Shown piece by piece: positions 20,650 to 31,466 of a DNA stretch of 64,000 bases. Made by a program: the position numbers and the translations under genes. Below the pieces are notes generated by a model that saw nothing but the letters and a program-made list of their open reading frames with translations, was not told where the DNA came from and did no database searches. Source of the DNA: Ehrlichia ruminantium (lineage in GTDB: Bacteria; Pseudomonadota; Alphaproteobacteria; Rickettsiales; Anaplasmataceae); contig NZ_CP033455.1 of NCBI RefSeq assembly GCF_009728835.1, forward strand, positions 943,568 to 1,007,567. The letters run 5' to 3'. Every line of letters begins with the position of its first letter. Positions within the stretch are counted from its first letter, which is position 1.

Positions 20650-21312
20650 TCAATCAATAATTAAAGATTCTATTTGCTCTGTTATATCCTGAGTCACTTC
20701 ATCAATTGACTTACTTGCATCAATTCTTACAACCTTATCATGATAATATAACTCTAAATCTTTCATCTCCTCATAGTATTGATCAACTCTTTTTACTATT
20801 ACTTCAGTCTTATCGTCATACCTATACTCTAACTGACCTTTACAAAACTTACAAATAATTTCATCTATTTCCTTATTAAAGAAATGCAAGTTAGAAACTT
20901 GTCCACAGTTTTTACATATAACACGTCCACAAAGCCTGCTTTTTATAGTCTCTAAATCTAATTGCAATTGTATAACTATATCAATACGGCTATTACGTGC
21001 TTCCAAGATTTTAGTTAGAAATTTTGCCTGATTTAAATTTCTCGGAAAACCATCTAGTAAAAACCCATTCCCTATATTATTGATAGACGCTGAAAACATC
21101 TTACATACTAAATCATCATCTACTAAATCACCAGATTCCATAATATGTCTAATCTTACGCCCATCTTCAGTATCAAGACTTGCTTCATTCCTTAACAAAT
21201 CACCAGTTGAAATAACAGAAATACCAGGATAAATCTTTGACAAAATACAACATTGAGTACCTTTACCAGATCCAGGTGGACCAAATATCAACATATTTAT
21301 CTTATTTTCCAT
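20650..21312 (-). CDS. adk: Adenylate kinase
   Basis: Interconverts ATP + AMP and 2 ADP. The P-loop is [11 protein letters not shown] near the N-terminus, followed by LLDGFPRN. The LID domain carries two CxxC pairs (CKNCG and CKFCK), which indicates a zinc-binding long-form enzyme. The frame starts at the ATG at 21312, overlapping the end of secY by 16 bp, with no clear ribosome site. The ATG at 21294 ([10 protein letters not shown]) is an alternative that avoids the overlap. The position between secY and rpsM is the standard spc/alpha order. Confidence 0.95.
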   Translation of the reverse strand: MENKINMLIFGPPGSGKGTQCCILSKIYPGISVISTGDLLRNEASLDTEDGRKIRHIMESGDLVDDDLVCKMFSASINNIGNGFLLDGFPRNLNQAKFLTKILEARNSRIDIVIQLQLDLETIKSRLCGRVICKNCGQVSNLHFFNKEIDEIICKFCKGQLEYRYDDKTEVIVKRVDQYYEEMKDLELYYHDKVVRIDASKSIDEVTQDITEQIESLIID

Positions 21313-22595
21313 AGTTCAGACTTTTTAATTAATGTACTATAGCGACTTGAATACAAATGTGTTTGAATTTGAGAAAATGTATCAATTATCACATTCACTA
21401 TTATCAGAAAACTAGTCCCCCCTAAAGTAAAAGAGATAGAATAATAATATCTAATAAGTTCAGGAACTATACAAATTACTGTCAAATATACCGAACCTAA
21501 GACAGTTAATCGTTTCATTACATAATTAAAATATTCACAAGTACTATTACCTGGTCTTTTACCAGGAACAAAACCACCATTTTTCTTTAATAATTCTGAT
21601 GTTTCTTTTGCATCAAAAACAAATGTCATATAAAAGAATGCAAAAAATATTATTAATAATGCATAACATACTATATACAACAACTTCCCAGATGAAAAAT
21701 ACATAAGTATAAAATTAGACCACGGGGAACCTTGATGAAAATTTGCTAACGTAATTGGAGACAATAATAAAGCATTTGCAAAAATAGGAGGTATTACCCC
21801 AGAAATATTAATTTTCAATGGAACATAAGTAGATGCAGTATTATATAATTTATTTTTAACCTGCCTTTTTGGGTACTGTACTAAAATCTTACGATAAGAT
21901 TTTTCAATAAAAATAATTAGTAACAATAACGCAAAAAATACCAATATCATTAATAAGATAACAAAGATTGGTACATTACCATTTTTACCTAATAAAAACA
22001 TAGAAGAGAAAGAACCTGGTAACTCTGCAATTATTCCTGTAAATATAATCATGGAGACTCCATTACCAATCCCCTTTTTATTTATACTATCACCTAACCA
22101 AAGTAGAAACATTGTCCCACCTAGTAAGCTACTAATACCTACTACTCTAAATAATAAACCAGGATCAATCACTACAATACTAGCTTCTGTATTCATTTTT
22201 TCTAATCCAAGTAAGATAATAGAACCTTGAATTAAACAAAACAGAATAGTTATATACCGTACATAAGTATTAATTTTTACCCTACCTAGCTCACCACTTT
22301 GCCTCATTTCATTCAATTTTGGAATTGTCACTGATAACAACTGCATAATTATAGAAGATACTATATATGGCATAACATTTAGAGCAAAAATTGTCATTCT
22401 CCCTAAAGCACCACCAGAAAATACATTAAAAATACCTAAAATACCCACTGAATGTTTTGAGATAACTGCATCTATTACATCTGGATTAATACCAGGAATA
22501 GGTATATACGTACCCAACCGGTACACAATAAGAGCTAATAACGTAAACCAAATTTTACCTAATAAATTATCCTTATTCCAAGACAGCAGAGCCAT
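21297..22595 (-). CDS. secY: Protein translocase subunit SecY
   Basis: Central channel of the Sec translocon, with about ten membrane segments in 432 residues. It begins MALLSWNKDNLLGKIWFTLL, and the plug-region GTYIPIPGIN, the KYGNGVSMIIF-like GIGNGVSMIIF and the cytosolic loop FVPGKRPG are family landmarks. The neighbouring order rplO-secY-adk is standard, but rpmJ, often found after secY, is absent. Confidence 0.96.
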   Translation of the reverse strand: MALLSWNKDNLLGKIWFTLLALIVYRLGTYIPIPGINPDVIDAVISKHSVGILGIFNVFSGGALGRMTIFALNVMPYIVSSIIMQLLSVTIPKLNEMRQSGELGRVKINTYVRYITILFCLIQGSIILLGLEKMNTEASIVVIDPGLLFRVVGISSLLGGTMFLLWLGDSINKKGIGNGVSMIIFTGIIAELPGSFSSMFLLGKNGNVPIFVILLMILVFFALLLLIIFIEKSYRKILVQYPKRQVKNKLYNTASTYVPLKINISGVIPPIFANALLLSPITLANFHQGSPWSNFILMYFSSGKLLYIVCYALLIIFFAFFYMTFVFDAKETSELLKKNGGFVPGKRPGNSTCEYFNYVMKRLTVLGSVYLTVICIVPELIRYYYSISFTLGGTSFLIIVNVIIDTFSQIQTHLYSSRYSTLIKKSELWKIR

Positions 22596-22633
22596 GTTTA
22601 TAACCTAAGATTATCTAAATTTATATAAAAATG

Positions 22634-23107
22634 CTATTCTGATTCACTACCCGAAACATTACTTAACAAAGTAACTTGCGATTTTGCTGAATTTGAAATA
22701 AAATCATACTCAACCCCTACAGTAGTATTTAATTTACCATCTCCAAGAATCTTAATCTTCTTTTTAACCGAAGAAATAACACCCAAATTATACAAAACCT
22801 CTTTTGTAATAGCAGAAACATCACTAATTTTTCCACTGTCAATCAGCCTCTGAATTAAAGACAAATTAATTATTAAATACTTATCCTTAGGTAAAGAATT
22901 AAATCCCCTTTTAGGCAAACGGGTAAATATAGATTGCTGACCACCTTCAAAACCATTTATAGAAACCCCAGATCTCGCTTTTTGACCTTTATGTCCACGA
23001 CCAGAAGTCTTACCTTTACCACACCCTATACCTCTACCTAAAACCTTAGACTTTTTTCTCTTAGGTAACCCACTAAACATATTATTCAATTTTACTTCTA
23101 TACCCAT
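22634..23107 (-). CDS. rplO: 50S ribosomal protein uL15
   Basis: 157 residues with the glycine-rich signature GRGIGCGKGKTSGRGHKGQK near the N-terminus. Only 3 bp separate it from rpsE upstream, so the rpmD (uL30) gene that usually lies between rpsE and rplO is missing at this locus. Confidence 0.96.
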   Translation of the reverse strand: MGIEVKLNNMFSGLPKRKKSKVLGRGIGCGKGKTSGRGHKGQKARSGVSINGFEGGQQSIFTRLPKRGFNSLPKDKYLIINLSLIQRLIDSGKISDVSAITKEVLYNLGVISSVKKKIKILGDGKLNTTVGVEYDFISNSAKSQVTLLSNVSGSESE

Positions 23108-23110
23108 AAA

Positions 23111-23635
23111 TTACCTATTCTCAATAATTTCACCTATTTTCCTACTTCTCTTACTAGCAACCTGTTTTGGTGATAGCATTTTTTTAAAAGCAGTAAAAAC
23201 AGCATATACAACATTATGTGGATTTGAGGAACCTATAGATTTTGCAACAACATCTTGTACACCTAATACTTCAAAAATCAAACGTATAGAACCACCAGCT
23301 ATAATACCTGTTCCTACCTTAGCTGACCTTAACATAACTTTACTTGAACAAAATTTAGCTTGTACATCATGATGTAAAGTTCGAGACTCACGTAAATGCA
23401 CTCTTATCATATTTTTCCTAGCAGCATTCACAGCTTTTATTTTAGCTTCAGAAACTTCAAGATGCTTACCTATTCCACAACCAACCTTACCTTTTTCATC
23501 TCCTATAACTACTAGAACTGAAAATGAAAATCTACGACCACCTTTAACTACTTTTGCAACTCTTCTGACAGAAACTATTAATTCAGAAAAATCATTAGAC
23601 CCATGTGCATTTCTTGACTTCTTAACAACATCCAT
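23111..23635 (-). CDS. rpsE: 30S ribosomal protein uS5
   Basis: 174 residues from the ATG at 23635; the frame also opens with TTG at 23644, but the TAGG ribosome site fits the ATG. The double-stranded-RNA-binding segment with [20 protein letters not shown] and the [11 protein letters not shown] turn identify uS5, which shapes the 30S decoding site and mRNA entry. Confidence 0.96.
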   Translation of the reverse strand: MDVVKKSRNAHGSNDFSELIVSVRRVAKVVKGGRRFSFSVLVVIGDEKGKVGCGIGKHLEVSEAKIKAVNAARKNMIRVHLRESRTLHHDVQAKFCSSKVMLRSAKVGTGIIAGGSIRLIFEVLGVQDVVAKSIGSSNPHNVVYAVFTAFKKMLSPKQVASKRSRKIGEIIENR

Positions 23636-23652
23636 ACTATACAACCTACCTA

Positions 23653-24015
23653 TTAAAACTCAAAACCATAATTCCGTAATTCATTTGCAAACTCAGCAAC
23701 TATTCCTATATATTTATAAGGCCCTCGATCAAAGACAAATTTCTTACAATTATCCAACTTATTTAATCTTTCAGACATTAGTTTTGCAACAATCTTCACA
23801 GCATTACTATTGACTCTTCTTTGAGTTAAGGCAATAACTTCACCTTCTAAAGTAGAAGCAGCAGCATAAGTTCTACCACAGCTATCATCTATCAATTGAG
23901 CATAAAAATGCCTATTTGATTTAAAAATCGACAACCTCAATAAGGAAAGATTTTTTTTCAATTTTAATCTTACACGTCTTTTCCGTTTTTCAAGCCTATT
24001 ACAAGTAGATAACAT
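23653..24015 (-). CDS. rplR: 50S ribosomal protein uL18
   Basis: 120 residues. The N-terminal [18 protein letters not shown] and C-terminal [20 protein letters not shown] blocks are characteristic. It binds 5S rRNA together with uL5. Located between rplF and rpsE in standard order. Confidence 0.95.
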   Translation of the reverse strand: MLSTCNRLEKRKRRVRLKLKKNLSLLRLSIFKSNRHFYAQLIDDSCGRTYAAASTLEGEVIALTQRRVNSNAVKIVAKLMSERLNKLDNCKKFVFDRGPYKYIGIVAEFANELRNYGFEF

Positions 24016-24028
24016 ATCAATTTACACC

Positions 24029-24565
24029 TTACTTTTTCTTATTAACTTCTTTTCTATAAATATACTTACCCTTAATAGCAATTCCCTTACCTTTATATGG
24101 ATTATACTTCCTAATTGAACATATGTCAGATGCAACCATATATACTTTTTGCTTATCAAACCCTTTTACTAATATTTGAGTAGGTTTAATACACTGAATA
24201 ACAATACCCCTAGGTATTTTATACTTTATCCCATGGCTAAAACCTAATGATAATGATAAATATTCATCATTAACTTCTGCCTTATATCCAACCCCAGTGA
24301 TTTCAAGCTCAACTACTAATCCCTGAGATAATCCTATAGCATAACTATTAATCATACTTCTATAAGTTCCCCACATCATTCTTGAATTGGTAGAATTCTC
24401 ATTAACATATAATGTAATAGTATTACCATCAATATTACAAGATACCCCATAATTTAAAGTCAATTTTAATGAATTTTCACTATTCTTTAAAGTAAGCTGA
24501 TTACCAACTAAATCTACCTGAACATTACTAGGAACTAGTATAGGCATAGAGCCAACTCTTGACAT
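24029..24565 (-). CDS. rplF: 50S ribosomal protein uL6
   Basis: 178 residues beginning MSRVGSMPI, with the C-terminal signature NPYKGKGIAIKGKYIYRK. A GGAG ribosome site precedes the ATG. It lies at the base of the L7/L12 stalk near the sarcin-ricin loop. Confidence 0.96.
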   Translation of the reverse strand: MSRVGSMPILVPSNVQVDLVGNQLTLKNSENSLKLTLNYGVSCNIDGNTITLYVNENSTNSRMMWGTYRSMINSYAIGLSQGLVVELEITGVGYKAEVNDEYLSLSLGFSHGIKYKIPRGIVIQCIKPTQILVKGFDKQKVYMVASDICSIRKYNPYKGKGIAIKGKYIYRKEVNKKK

Positions 24566-24577
24566 TTTATTTTTCTC

Positions 24578-24976
24578 CTAAAAAACACCGCATAAAATTT
24601 CCCCACCAACACCAGATTTACGAGCATTATAATCTGACATAATTCCTTTTGACGTAGATATTATATATAAGCCTAAACCATTATAGAATTTCGGCATATC
24701 TTTAGCTGAACAATAGCATCTCTTACCAGGCTTTGATACCCTACATATTTGATTAATTACAGGACCACCATTATAATATTTCAGCCTCACTTCAAAAAAT
24801 TTGATATTAGAACTTTTCAACTTCTCAGTGAAACCATCTATATACCCTTCTGACAGTAAAATCTGTAATATAGCATGAATAACATAAGAATAAGACACTA
24901 CTACAACCTTATTCATACTTAACTGTCCATTACGTATACTTGTTAAAAAATTAGCAATAGGATCTGACAATGACAC
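24578..24976 (-). CDS. rpsH: 30S ribosomal protein uS8
   Basis: 132 residues starting at a GTG (24976) that has GGAGG 7 nt upstream. It begins [18 protein letters not shown] and has the C-terminal signature [20 protein letters not shown]. It binds the central domain of 16S rRNA. In enterobacteria this protein represses its own operon; I cannot see a comparable mRNA site here. Confidence 0.96.
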   Translation of the reverse strand: MSLSDPIANFLTSIRNGQLSMNKVVVVSYSYVIHAILQILLSEGYIDGFTEKLKSSNIKFFEVRLKYYNGGPVINQICRVSKPGKRCYCSAKDMPKFYNGLGLYIISTSKGIMSDYNARKSGVGGEILCGVF

Positions 24977-25001
24977 TACTGAACCTCCTTTTTTTTTAAT
25001 A

Positions 25002-25307
25002 TTACCAACTTGATTTAGTCAATCCAGGTATCTGCCCAATTGAACCTAATTGACGTAAAACAATACGAGAAACCTTGAACTTTCTATAACAACCTCTAGG
25101 CCTTCCAGTAATTAAACATCTATTCCTAACTCTAATATAGGAAGAATCCCTAGGAAGCTTAGACAATTTTACTTGAGCCAAAAATCTATCATTCATAGAA
25201 ATAGATTGATCCTTAACCATAGCCCTTAACTTTTCTCTTTTATCTTTTAATCTATCACAAATAGACATACGCTTCAAATTTCTCTGTATAACAGACTTTC
25301 TTGACAT
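25002..25307 (-). CDS. rpsN: 30S ribosomal protein uS14 (long, zinc-free form)
   Basis: 101 residues from the ATG at 25307 ([14 protein letters not shown]), which has GAGGG just upstream; a TTG one codon earlier is less likely. The C-terminal [20 protein letters not shown] is the uS14 core. The long form lacks the CxxC-type zinc ribbon of the short uS14. Confidence 0.95.
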   Translation of the reverse strand: MSRKSVIQRNLKRMSICDRLKDKREKLRAMVKDQSISMNDRFLAQVKLSKLPRDSSYIRVRNRCLITGRPRGCYRKFKVSRIVLRQLGSIGQIPGLTKSSW

Positions 25308-25316
25308 CAAATCCCT

Positions 25317-25850
25317 CTAATTAATAAATGGCAAACCAAATTCCATTAACAATAATTTAGCATCCTTATCGTTAACTGCACTTGTTACAATATTAACATC
25401 TAACCCTAATATTTTATCTATTTTATCATAATCTATTTCCAAAAAAGAAATATGCTCCTTAATACCAATAGATATATTTCCACATCCATCAAACTGATGA
25501 ACAGATAAACCTTTAAAATCTTGTTCCCTAGGAAGAACAACATGTATCAATCTTTCTAAAAATTCATACATTTTATTATTCCGTAAGGTTACCTTACACC
25601 CTATAGGAAACCCTTTACGTATTTTAAACCCAGCAATAGATTTCTTTACAGAAGTTGCTACAGGTTTCTGACCAGCTATTAATGCTAGATCTCGAACACA
25701 ACAATTCATTACCTTACTATCAGAACCTCTAACTCCTAGCCCCATGTTTAAACATACTTTAACAATCTTAGGTACTTGCATTACATTACTATACCCAAGC
25801 TTACTTTGTAAAGATGGTACAATTTGAGTCTTATATAAATTTTTTAACAT
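25317..25850 (-). CDS. rplE: 50S ribosomal protein uL5
   Basis: 177 residues. Signature segments are [33 protein letters not shown] and the C-terminal [21 protein letters not shown]. It binds 5S rRNA and contacts the P-site tRNA. Confidence 0.96.
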   Translation of the reverse strand: MLKNLYKTQIVPSLQSKLGYSNVMQVPKIVKVCLNMGLGVRGSDSKVMNCCVRDLALIAGQKPVATSVKKSIAGFKIRKGFPIGCKVTLRNNKMYEFLERLIHVVLPREQDFKGLSVHQFDGCGNISIGIKEHISFLEIDYDKIDKILGLDVNIVTSAVNDKDAKLLLMEFGLPFIN

Positions 25851-25859
25851 ACAAATAAC

Positions 25860-26189
25860 CTACTCTATAACTTTACCAGAAGACTTCATAAAGCGTACTT
25901 TTTTATCATCAATAAATTTATACCCTACTCTTGTACGAATTCCAAGTACTGAATCAGCTAATGCAATATTTGAAATATTAATTGGCTTCTCAACAGAAAT
26001 AATTCCTCCATCGCTGTTTTGAGTAGCCTTAACACTTTTCTTACATATATTAATACCAGAAACTACTGCCAAGGTTAAGTCTTTACCAGAAGATTTCTTT
26101 TTTAAAACTTTGATTACCTTACCCATCTTTCCTTTATCTTTGCCACTAATTACTAAGACATCATCACCAGCAATAATTTTCATACCCAT
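25860..26189 (-). CDS. rplX: 50S ribosomal protein uL24
   Basis: 109 residues with the N-terminal KOW motif GDDVLVISGKDKGKMGKVIK. It is an early-assembly protein of the 50S. Only 1 bp separates it from rplN upstream. The ATG at 26189 has GAGGTG at suitable distance. Confidence 0.95.
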   Translation of the reverse strand: MGMKIIAGDDVLVISGKDKGKMGKVIKVLKKKSSGKDLTLAVVSGINICKKSVKATQNSDGGIISVEKPINISNIALADSVLGIRTRVGYKFIDDKKVRFMKSSGKVIE

Positions 26190-26190
26190 C

Positions 26191-26550
26191 TTATAACACC
26201 TCTACAGCTAAAGACATAACTTTAGAAAAAAGACCAAAAGGTAATTTTTTAACTGGACCGAATACACGAGTTCCTAAAGGATCACCCTGATCATTAATTA
26301 ACACAACAGCATTACTTGAAAATTTAATAATGCTACCATCTAATCTACGTACTGCCTTCTTTACTCTTACAATAACCGCTTTATAAACTTTTCCCTTACT
26401 AACTTTCCCTCGCGGAATGACAATTTTTGTCGAAACTACAATAACATCACCAACTGATGCAGATTTCTTTCCATTTAATAACCCAATACATAATACCTTG
26501 CGGGCACCAGAATTATCTGCAACATCTAATAAAGTATTTTTTTGTATCAT
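26191..26550 (-). CDS. rplN: 50S ribosomal protein uL14
   Basis: 119 residues starting [19 protein letters not shown], the uL14 signature, with the C-terminal [20 protein letters not shown] segment. It forms part of the 30S-50S bridge and binds the assembly factor RsfS in other bacteria. Confidence 0.97.
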   Translation of the reverse strand: MIQKNTLLDVADNSGARKVLCIGLLNGKKSASVGDVIVVSTKIVIPRGKVSKGKVYKAVIVRVKKAVRRLDGSIIKFSSNAVVLINDQGDPLGTRVFGPVKKLPFGLFSKVMSLAVEVL

Positions 26551-26559
26551 ATATCACCC

Positions 26560-26784
26560 TTATATTACAATCCACCTTTTAGTAGCAGATATAGGTATAT
26601 GTTCACGTATCTTTACAACGTCACCACATTTATACCGATTATATTCATCATGTACTACATAGTTTTTACGCTTCTTAACTATTTTTTTATACATCTTATG
26701 ACTAACCATACGGGAAACCATTACTTTGATAGTCTTATCACACTTTGCTCCAATAACAACCCCACTCAAAACTTGTTTAGACAT
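26560..26784 (-). CDS. rpsQ: 30S ribosomal protein uS17
   Basis: 74 residues from the ATG at 26784 ([20 protein letters not shown]), preceded closely by GAGGGG. The longer frame to 26808 runs through the end of rpmC and lacks family similarity. The 8-bp overlap with rpmC suggests translational coupling. Confidence 0.95.
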   Translation of the reverse strand: MSKQVLSGVVIGAKCDKTIKVMVSRMVSHKMYKKIVKKRKNYVVHDEYNRYKCGDVVKIREHIPISATKRWIVI

Positions 26785-26980
26785 GCTTCCCCTCATTCCT
26801 TCTTTCATTTAATACTGTTAATATCCTAGCTATATCCTTCTTTATATTTGCACCATAAAAATGATTATGCGATTTATCAACTTTCTTAGTTAAAATAACA
26901 TCAACTAGTTCCTTACGTAAATTTAACAATAGCTCATGCAACTCATCAGTAGTCTTAGATCTGATATCAATAATATCCAT
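26777..26980 (-). CDS. rpmC: 50S ribosomal protein uL29
   Basis: 67 residues, a short two-helix protein with [20 protein letters not shown] and a C-terminal [12 protein letters not shown]. It sits at the tunnel exit, where trigger factor and SRP dock. Its stop lies inside the start of rpsQ (8-bp overlap). Confidence 0.93.
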   Translation of the reverse strand: MDIIDIRSKTTDELHELLLNLRKELVDVILTKKVDKSHNHFYGANIKKDIARILTVLNERRNEGKHV

Positions 26981-26992
26981 GCTTAATACCTT

Positions 26993-27403
26993 TTATAACT
27001 CATCACTAACAAACTTACACTTCACTGGAAGCTTAGCCTGAGACTTCAGTAGTGCTTCCCTTGCTAAACTCAATGGAACCCCACTTATTTCAAATAATAT
27101 TTTACCTGGCTTTACTTTGCATACCCACATTTCAATACTACCCTTACCTTTCCCCATACGGACATCCATAGGTTTTTTACTAACGGGAGTATGACAAAAC
27201 ACTCTTATCCAAACTTTACCTACACGCCTTAGAGTTCTAGAAATGCTCCTTCTAGCTGACTCAACCTGCTTAGAAGTTAATCTACCAGGTTCTAAAGACT
27301 TTAAACCATAAGTACCAAAAGCTAAAGTATAACCACCTTTTGCATTGCCACTAATACGTCCCTTAAAATCTTTCTTATACTTAGTTTTCTTAGGTATAAA
27401 CAT
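26993..27403 (-). CDS. rplP: 50S ribosomal protein uL16
   Basis: 136 residues beginning [17 protein letters not shown], with [17 protein letters not shown] and [18 protein letters not shown]. It contacts the A-site tRNA elbow and is a late assembly protein. Confidence 0.96.
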   Translation of the reverse strand: MFIPKKTKYKKDFKGRISGNAKGGYTLAFGTYGLKSLEPGRLTSKQVESARRSISRTLRRVGKVWIRVFCHTPVSKKPMDVRMGKGKGSIEMWVCKVKPGKILFEISGVPLSLAREALLKSQAKLPVKCKFVSDEL

Positions 27404-27415
27404 AAAATTTACTCA

Positions 27416-28051
27416 CTACTCATTACTTGACTTTGTATCACCAAGATATACCCAAACTTTAACACCTATTATACCATAAATAGTCTTAGCTTCAGAAAAT
27501 CCATAATCTATGTTAGCCCTAAAAGTATGCAATGGAACACTTCCTTCTTTATACCATTCTGTTCTAGCAATTTCAGCGCCACCTAACCTGCCAGCACAAC
27601 TAACTTTGATTCCCTTTGCACCTATCTTTAAACAATTTTGCACACTTCTTTTCATAGCCCTTCTAAAAGACACACGCCTCTCTAATTGTTGAGCTATGTT
27701 TTCTGCTATTAAAACTGCTTTTAGTTCGGGTTTCTTAACCTCTATGATATTTAATTCAATATTATTGTTGATCATCTTGACAATTTTCTGCTTTACTTTA
27801 TCAATATCAGCACCTTTTTTACCTATAATAACACCAGGTTTAGCAGAATATACATTCACCATAATTACATCTACTTTTCTAGCAATCACAACTTTACTAA
27901 TAGAAGCATGATAGAAGGCCTTTTTAATAAATTTACGCAATAAAAAATCTTCATGAAGCTTAGTGGTATAATCCTTATTAGCATACCACAAGGAATCCCA
28001 TGTATTAATTATTTTCAACCTTAAACCAATAGGATTAGATTTTTGACCCAT
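27416..28051 (-). CDS. rpsC: 30S ribosomal protein uS3
   Basis: 211 residues starting [12 protein letters not shown]. The KH domain has the GxxG loop in [19 protein letters not shown], and the C-terminal part carries [20 protein letters not shown]. It lines the mRNA entry channel with uS4 and uS5. Confidence 0.97.
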   Translation of the reverse strand: MGQKSNPIGLRLKIINTWDSLWYANKDYTTKLHEDFLLRKFIKKAFYHASISKVVIARKVDVIMVNVYSAKPGVIIGKKGADIDKVKQKIVKMINNNIELNIIEVKKPELKAVLIAENIAQQLERRVSFRRAMKRSVQNCLKIGAKGIKVSCAGRLGGAEIARTEWYKEGSVPLHTFRANIDYGFSEAKTIYGIIGVKVWVYLGDTKSSNE

Positions 28052-28054
28052 AAA

Positions 28055-28399
28055 CTACACCCTCTCAAACAATTTTATGATAACGTTACCATAATGCTTA
28101 TATACCTTACATGCTTTCCCTCTGGCACGTGCATGAACTCTACGTAAGGAAAAAGATTTCCCAACTAAAACCTCTTTAACATAAAGATTATCAACATCAA
28201 CACTATAATTAGCTTGTGCATTTGCAATTGCTGATTTCAAAACCTTACTTACATATCTAGCAGATTTTTTTTTACAAAATTTTAGATACATAACAGCTAC
28301 AGATACAGGCTTACCTCTAATTAATTCAGCAACTAAGTTCAACTTATAAGGAGTAGATCTTAACCCCATACCTTTAGCTTCAATTAACGTTTGACTCAT
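28055..28399 (-). CDS. rplV: 50S ribosomal protein uL22
   Basis: 114 residues. [19 protein letters not shown] and the C-terminal [16 protein letters not shown] identify uL22, whose beta hairpin reaches into the exit tunnel. It is 3 bp upstream of rpsC. Confidence 0.95.
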   Translation of the reverse strand: MSQTLIEAKGMGLRSTPYKLNLVAELIRGKPVSVAVMYLKFCKKKSARYVSKVLKSAIANAQANYSVDVDNLYVKEVLVGKSFSLRRVHARARGKACKVYKHYGNVIIKLFERV

Positions 28400-28413
28400 A
28401 ACATAAAACCAAT

Positions 28414-28695
28414 TTACTTCCTAGATACCTTCTTATCACCAACATGACCAGTGTAACGACGAGTCGGAGAAAATTCACCAAATTTACGACCAATCATGTT
28501 ATCATTTACTTTTACAGGAACATAAGTTTTCCCATTGTAAACCCCAAAAGTTAAGCCAATAAACTTATTTAAGATTACAGAAGATCTAGAGTGGATATTA
28601 ATAATAGAATTTAATTTATTTTGAGCCATAGCCTTATTTACTAACCGCAAAACATGTGGTGCACAAAAAGGAGGTTTCTTTATAGATCTAGACAT
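28414..28695 (-). CDS. rpsS: 30S ribosomal protein uS19
   Basis: 93 residues starting [16 protein letters not shown], with the signature [16 protein letters not shown] near the C-terminus. It lies in the 30S head next to uS13. Confidence 0.97.
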   Translation of the reverse strand: MSRSIKKPPFCAPHVLRLVNKAMAQNKLNSIINIHSRSSVILNKFIGLTFGVYNGKTYVPVKVNDNMIGRKFGEFSPTRRYTGHVGDKKVSRK

Positions 28696-28698
28696 ACT

Positions 28699-29529
28699 TT
28701 ACCCTTTATTAGATACACGCTTAATATACTTATTACTAGATTTATTCTCCTTTCTAGTCTTCTTACCTTTTGTCGATACACCCCATGGCGTTACAGGATT
28801 TCTACCACCGGAAGTCTTACCTTCACCTCCACCATGCGGATGATCTATAGGATTCATAGCAACACCACGCACAGTAGGTCTTACACCTAACCACCTACTC
28901 CTCCCAGCTTTACCTAACTTTACATTTTGATTATCCAAATTAGAAACTATACCTATAGTTGCACAACAATCAGCTAATACCTTTCTTATTTCACCAGAAC
29001 TCAACCTAAGTAAAACATACATACCATCTTTACTCATCAACTGAGCATAAGTACCAGCAGATCTTGCAATAACTCCACCACCACCAGGTCTTAGCTCAAT
29101 ATTATGAACAAACGTTCCTACAGGAATCAACTTCAACATAAGACAATTTCCAGGTAATATATCAGCTCCCTTACCAGACATGATAACATCACCTTTTTTT
29201 AACCCATTTGGTGCAATTATATAAGACTTCTCTCCATCGTCATAAGACACTAACGCAATAAACGCCGTCCTATTTGGGTCATATTCTAATCTTTCAACAG
29301 TTGCAGGAACCCCAACCTTAGTTCTTTTAAAATCAATAATCCTATATAAACGCTTATGCCCTTTACCACGGTGACGAACAGTAATTACACCACGAGAATT
29401 CCTCCCTCCACAAGAAATCTTATATGTAACTAAAGATTTTTCCGGTCTACCTTTCCATAATGTAGACCTATCTAATAATACAGTACCACGTAGTGATGGC
29501 GTTACTGAATTTAAATTTTTAATACCCAT
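28699..29529 (-). CDS. rplB: 50S ribosomal protein uL2
   Basis: 276 residues. [19 protein letters not shown] and the C-terminal [18 protein letters not shown] are uL2 signatures. The conserved His in HPHGGG is close to the peptidyl transferase centre in other bacteria. Flanked by rplW (4 bp) and rpsS (3 bp). Confidence 0.97.
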   Translation of the reverse strand: MGIKNLNSVTPSLRGTVLLDRSTLWKGRPEKSLVTYKISCGGRNSRGVITVRHRGKGHKRLYRIIDFKRTKVGVPATVERLEYDPNRTAFIALVSYDDGEKSYIIAPNGLKKGDVIMSGKGADILPGNCLMLKLIPVGTFVHNIELRPGGGGVIARSAGTYAQLMSKDGMYVLLRLSSGEIRKVLADCCATIGIVSNLDNQNVKLGKAGRSRWLGVRPTVRGVAMNPIDHPHGGGEGKTSGGRNPVTPWGVSTKGKKTRKENKSSNKYIKRVSNKG

Positions 29530-29533
29530 CTTA

Positions 29534-29824
29534 CTATTTTATTCCCATATACTTAAAATTTTGATCCTTTAACAAAGAAAAATAAACCTTTTTTCTACCC
29601 TTCCTACGACCAATTATACCTTTAAAATACTTTCTCTTACCTTTTTGATTTAAAACATTAATACGTACAACATCTAAACCAAAAACTACTTTTAAAGCCT
29701 TTTTGATCTTTTGCTTGTTTGCATCACTCGATACATAAACAGCATACTTATTAAACTTCTCATTCAACAATACTGCTTTCTCTGTAATAATAGAGGAATG
29801 TATAATATTAAAATAATTAATCAT
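29534..29824 (-). CDS. rplW: 50S ribosomal protein uL23
   Basis: 96 residues with [20 protein letters not shown] and the [14 protein letters not shown] segment of uL23, the docking site for trigger factor and SRP at the tunnel exit. Its ATG overlaps the rplD stop by 4 bp (ATGA). Confidence 0.94.
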   Translation of the reverse strand: MINYFNIIHSSIITEKAVLLNEKFNKYAVYVSSDANKQKIKKALKVVFGLDVVRINVLNQKGKRKYFKGIIGRRKGRKKVYFSLLKDQNFKYMGIK

Positions 29825-30438
29825 AATAACCTATCTTCTAAATACTTAACAGTGTCAACGGTTAAAATTACACAATCATGCCTTAAAATATCAAAAACAT
29901 TTGTCCCAATTTGCTTTAATAATGTAACATTATGCAAATTCCTACAAGAACACATTACCCCTTTATTATAATCCTTATCAATAATCAAAAAAGATTGATG
30001 TTCAAAGTTCTTAATAAAACGTAACACCTGTGCTGTCTTCACAAAATTAACATCAATACTATCTAAAATCAACAATTTATTACAAGAATTCTTCAACGAT
30101 AAAGCAACTTTTAATCCTAAACTACGAACTTTCTTATTTAATGAGTAAGCATGACTCCTAACTACCGGACCAAAAATAACAGCACCACCTCTAAATTGTG
30201 GACTACGTAAACTACCTTGTCTTGCCCTACCAGTATGTTTCTGCCTATATGGCTTAGCTGTTGTACCAGAAACACCACCTATAGTTTTTGTCTTATGAGT
30301 GCCAGCACGTCTCTTAGATAACTGCCAATCTACAACCATTTTTAATATATCTGGCCTGTAATCCACAGAAAATATCAAAGGATTCAAGTCAATTGTACCA
30401 GTCTTTTGACTCTCGACATTTATTACATTAACTTCCAT
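29821..30438 (-). CDS. rplD: 50S ribosomal protein uL4
   Basis: 205 residues from the ATG at 30438, which follows the GGATGAG that also contains the rplC stop; the earlier ATG at 30456 lies inside rplC and has no ribosome site. The segment RRAGTHKTKTIGGVSGTTAK with PYRQKHTGRARQGSLRSPQF is the tunnel-lining loop of uL4. In enterobacteria uL4 also represses the S10 operon; no leader structure for that is evident here. Confidence 0.95.
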   Translation of the reverse strand: MEVNVINVESQKTGTIDLNPLIFSVDYRPDILKMVVDWQLSKRRAGTHKTKTIGGVSGTTAKPYRQKHTGRARQGSLRSPQFRGGAVIFGPVVRSHAYSLNKKVRSLGLKVALSLKNSCNKLLILDSIDVNFVKTAQVLRFIKNFEHQSFLIIDKDYNKGVMCSCRNLHNVTLLKQIGTNVFDILRHDCVILTVDTVKYLEDRLL

Positions 30439-30445
30439 ATTGATC

Positions 30446-31141
30446 TCATCCAACATTATCTAACTTTAAATCTTCAGTACATACAGGAAAAGAATTTTTA
30501 GGAATAGGCTTCTTAATAGCATCCCTAACAAAAAGATAAGAACCTTGAGCTCCAGGGATATTATTACCTTTCACAATTAATAAAGACTTCTCTTGATCTA
30601 TTAAGATAACCTGAATATTCTGCACAGTCACCCTACTATTTCCTAAATGACCAGCCATTTTCTTACCTTTATATACCCTACCAGGATCTTGACACTGACC
30701 TGTCGAACCTTGAGACCTATGAGAAATAGACACACCATGTGATGCCTTTAACCCCTTAAAATTATGCCTCTTCATAACACCAGCAAAACCCTTACCTAAA
30801 GAACATCCAGTAATATCAACATACTGACTTTCAACAAAATGAGTAATCGAAATTCTAGCACCTATTGTCAAATTATCTAAATTATCAACTCTAGACTCAA
30901 AAATTTTACAGTTAACACTAATATTACTTTTCTGTAAAACTTTTAATTGAGGCTTATTTATATCAACAGAAGTTTTTACTCCAAGCACTACTGCATTATA
31001 ACCATGAGACTCCTTGCTTTTTATCGAAACAATAAAAGAATCTCTTAAATGTAATAATGTAACTGGTATCCTCCTACCTTCATTATCAAAAATCGCTGTA
31101 TGCCCCACTTTTTCAAATAATAAACCTATTCTCTTAGCCAT
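30446..31141 (-). CDS. rplC: 50S ribosomal protein uL3
   Basis: 231 residues from the ATG at 31141 ([18 protein letters not shown]), preceded by GGAGG at 5-nt spacing inside the end of rpsJ (8-bp overlap). [20 protein letters not shown] and [14 protein letters not shown] are uL3 signatures. It is an early-binding protein that starts 50S assembly. Confidence 0.96.
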   Translation of the reverse strand: MAKRIGLLFEKVGHTAIFDNEGRRIPVTLLHLRDSFIVSIKSKESHGYNAVVLGVKTSVDINKPQLKVLQKSNISVNCKIFESRVDNLDNLTIGARISITHFVESQYVDITGCSLGKGFAGVMKRHNFKGLKASHGVSISHRSQGSTGQCQDPGRVYKGKKMAGHLGNSRVTVQNIQVILIDQEKSLLIVKGNNIPGAQGSYLFVRDAIKKPIPKNSFPVCTEDLKLDNVG

Positions 31142-31460
31142 TACTGCCTCCAATTACCTTAACCTTAACATCTACCCCAGCAGGTAATTGTAAGCTCATA
31201 AGTGCCTGAATAATTGTTGAATTAGCTTTGGGCAAACTAATTAAACGTTTATGTGTCCTAATTTCAAACTGCTCCCTCGATTTTTTATCAACATGAGTTG
31301 ACCTATTAACAATAAACTTCATAACTCGACGAGGGAAAAAGATTGGGCCATTTACACGAGCACCACTCCTTTTAGCAGTTAAAATAATGCTACGGGCAGA
31401 CCTATCTAACAAATAGCTATCAAAGGCCTTAAGCTCAATATATATCTTTTGCGTTACCAT
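31134..31460 (-). CDS. rpsJ: 30S ribosomal protein uS10
   Basis: 108 residues from the ATG at 31460 ([20 protein letters not shown]), with GGAG 9 nt upstream; a GTG two codons earlier is possible. [10 protein letters not shown] and [20 protein letters not shown] identify uS10. It starts just after the tuf stop, so the S10 genes and tuf are probably on one transcript. uS10 is also NusE in antitermination. Confidence 0.96.
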   Translation of the reverse strand: MVTQKIYIELKAFDSYLLDRSARSIILTAKRSGARVNGPIFFPRRVMKFIVNRSTHVDKKSREQFEIRTHKRLISLPKANSTIIQALMSLQLPAGVDVKVKVIGGSNG

Positions 31461-31466
31461 AAACAC

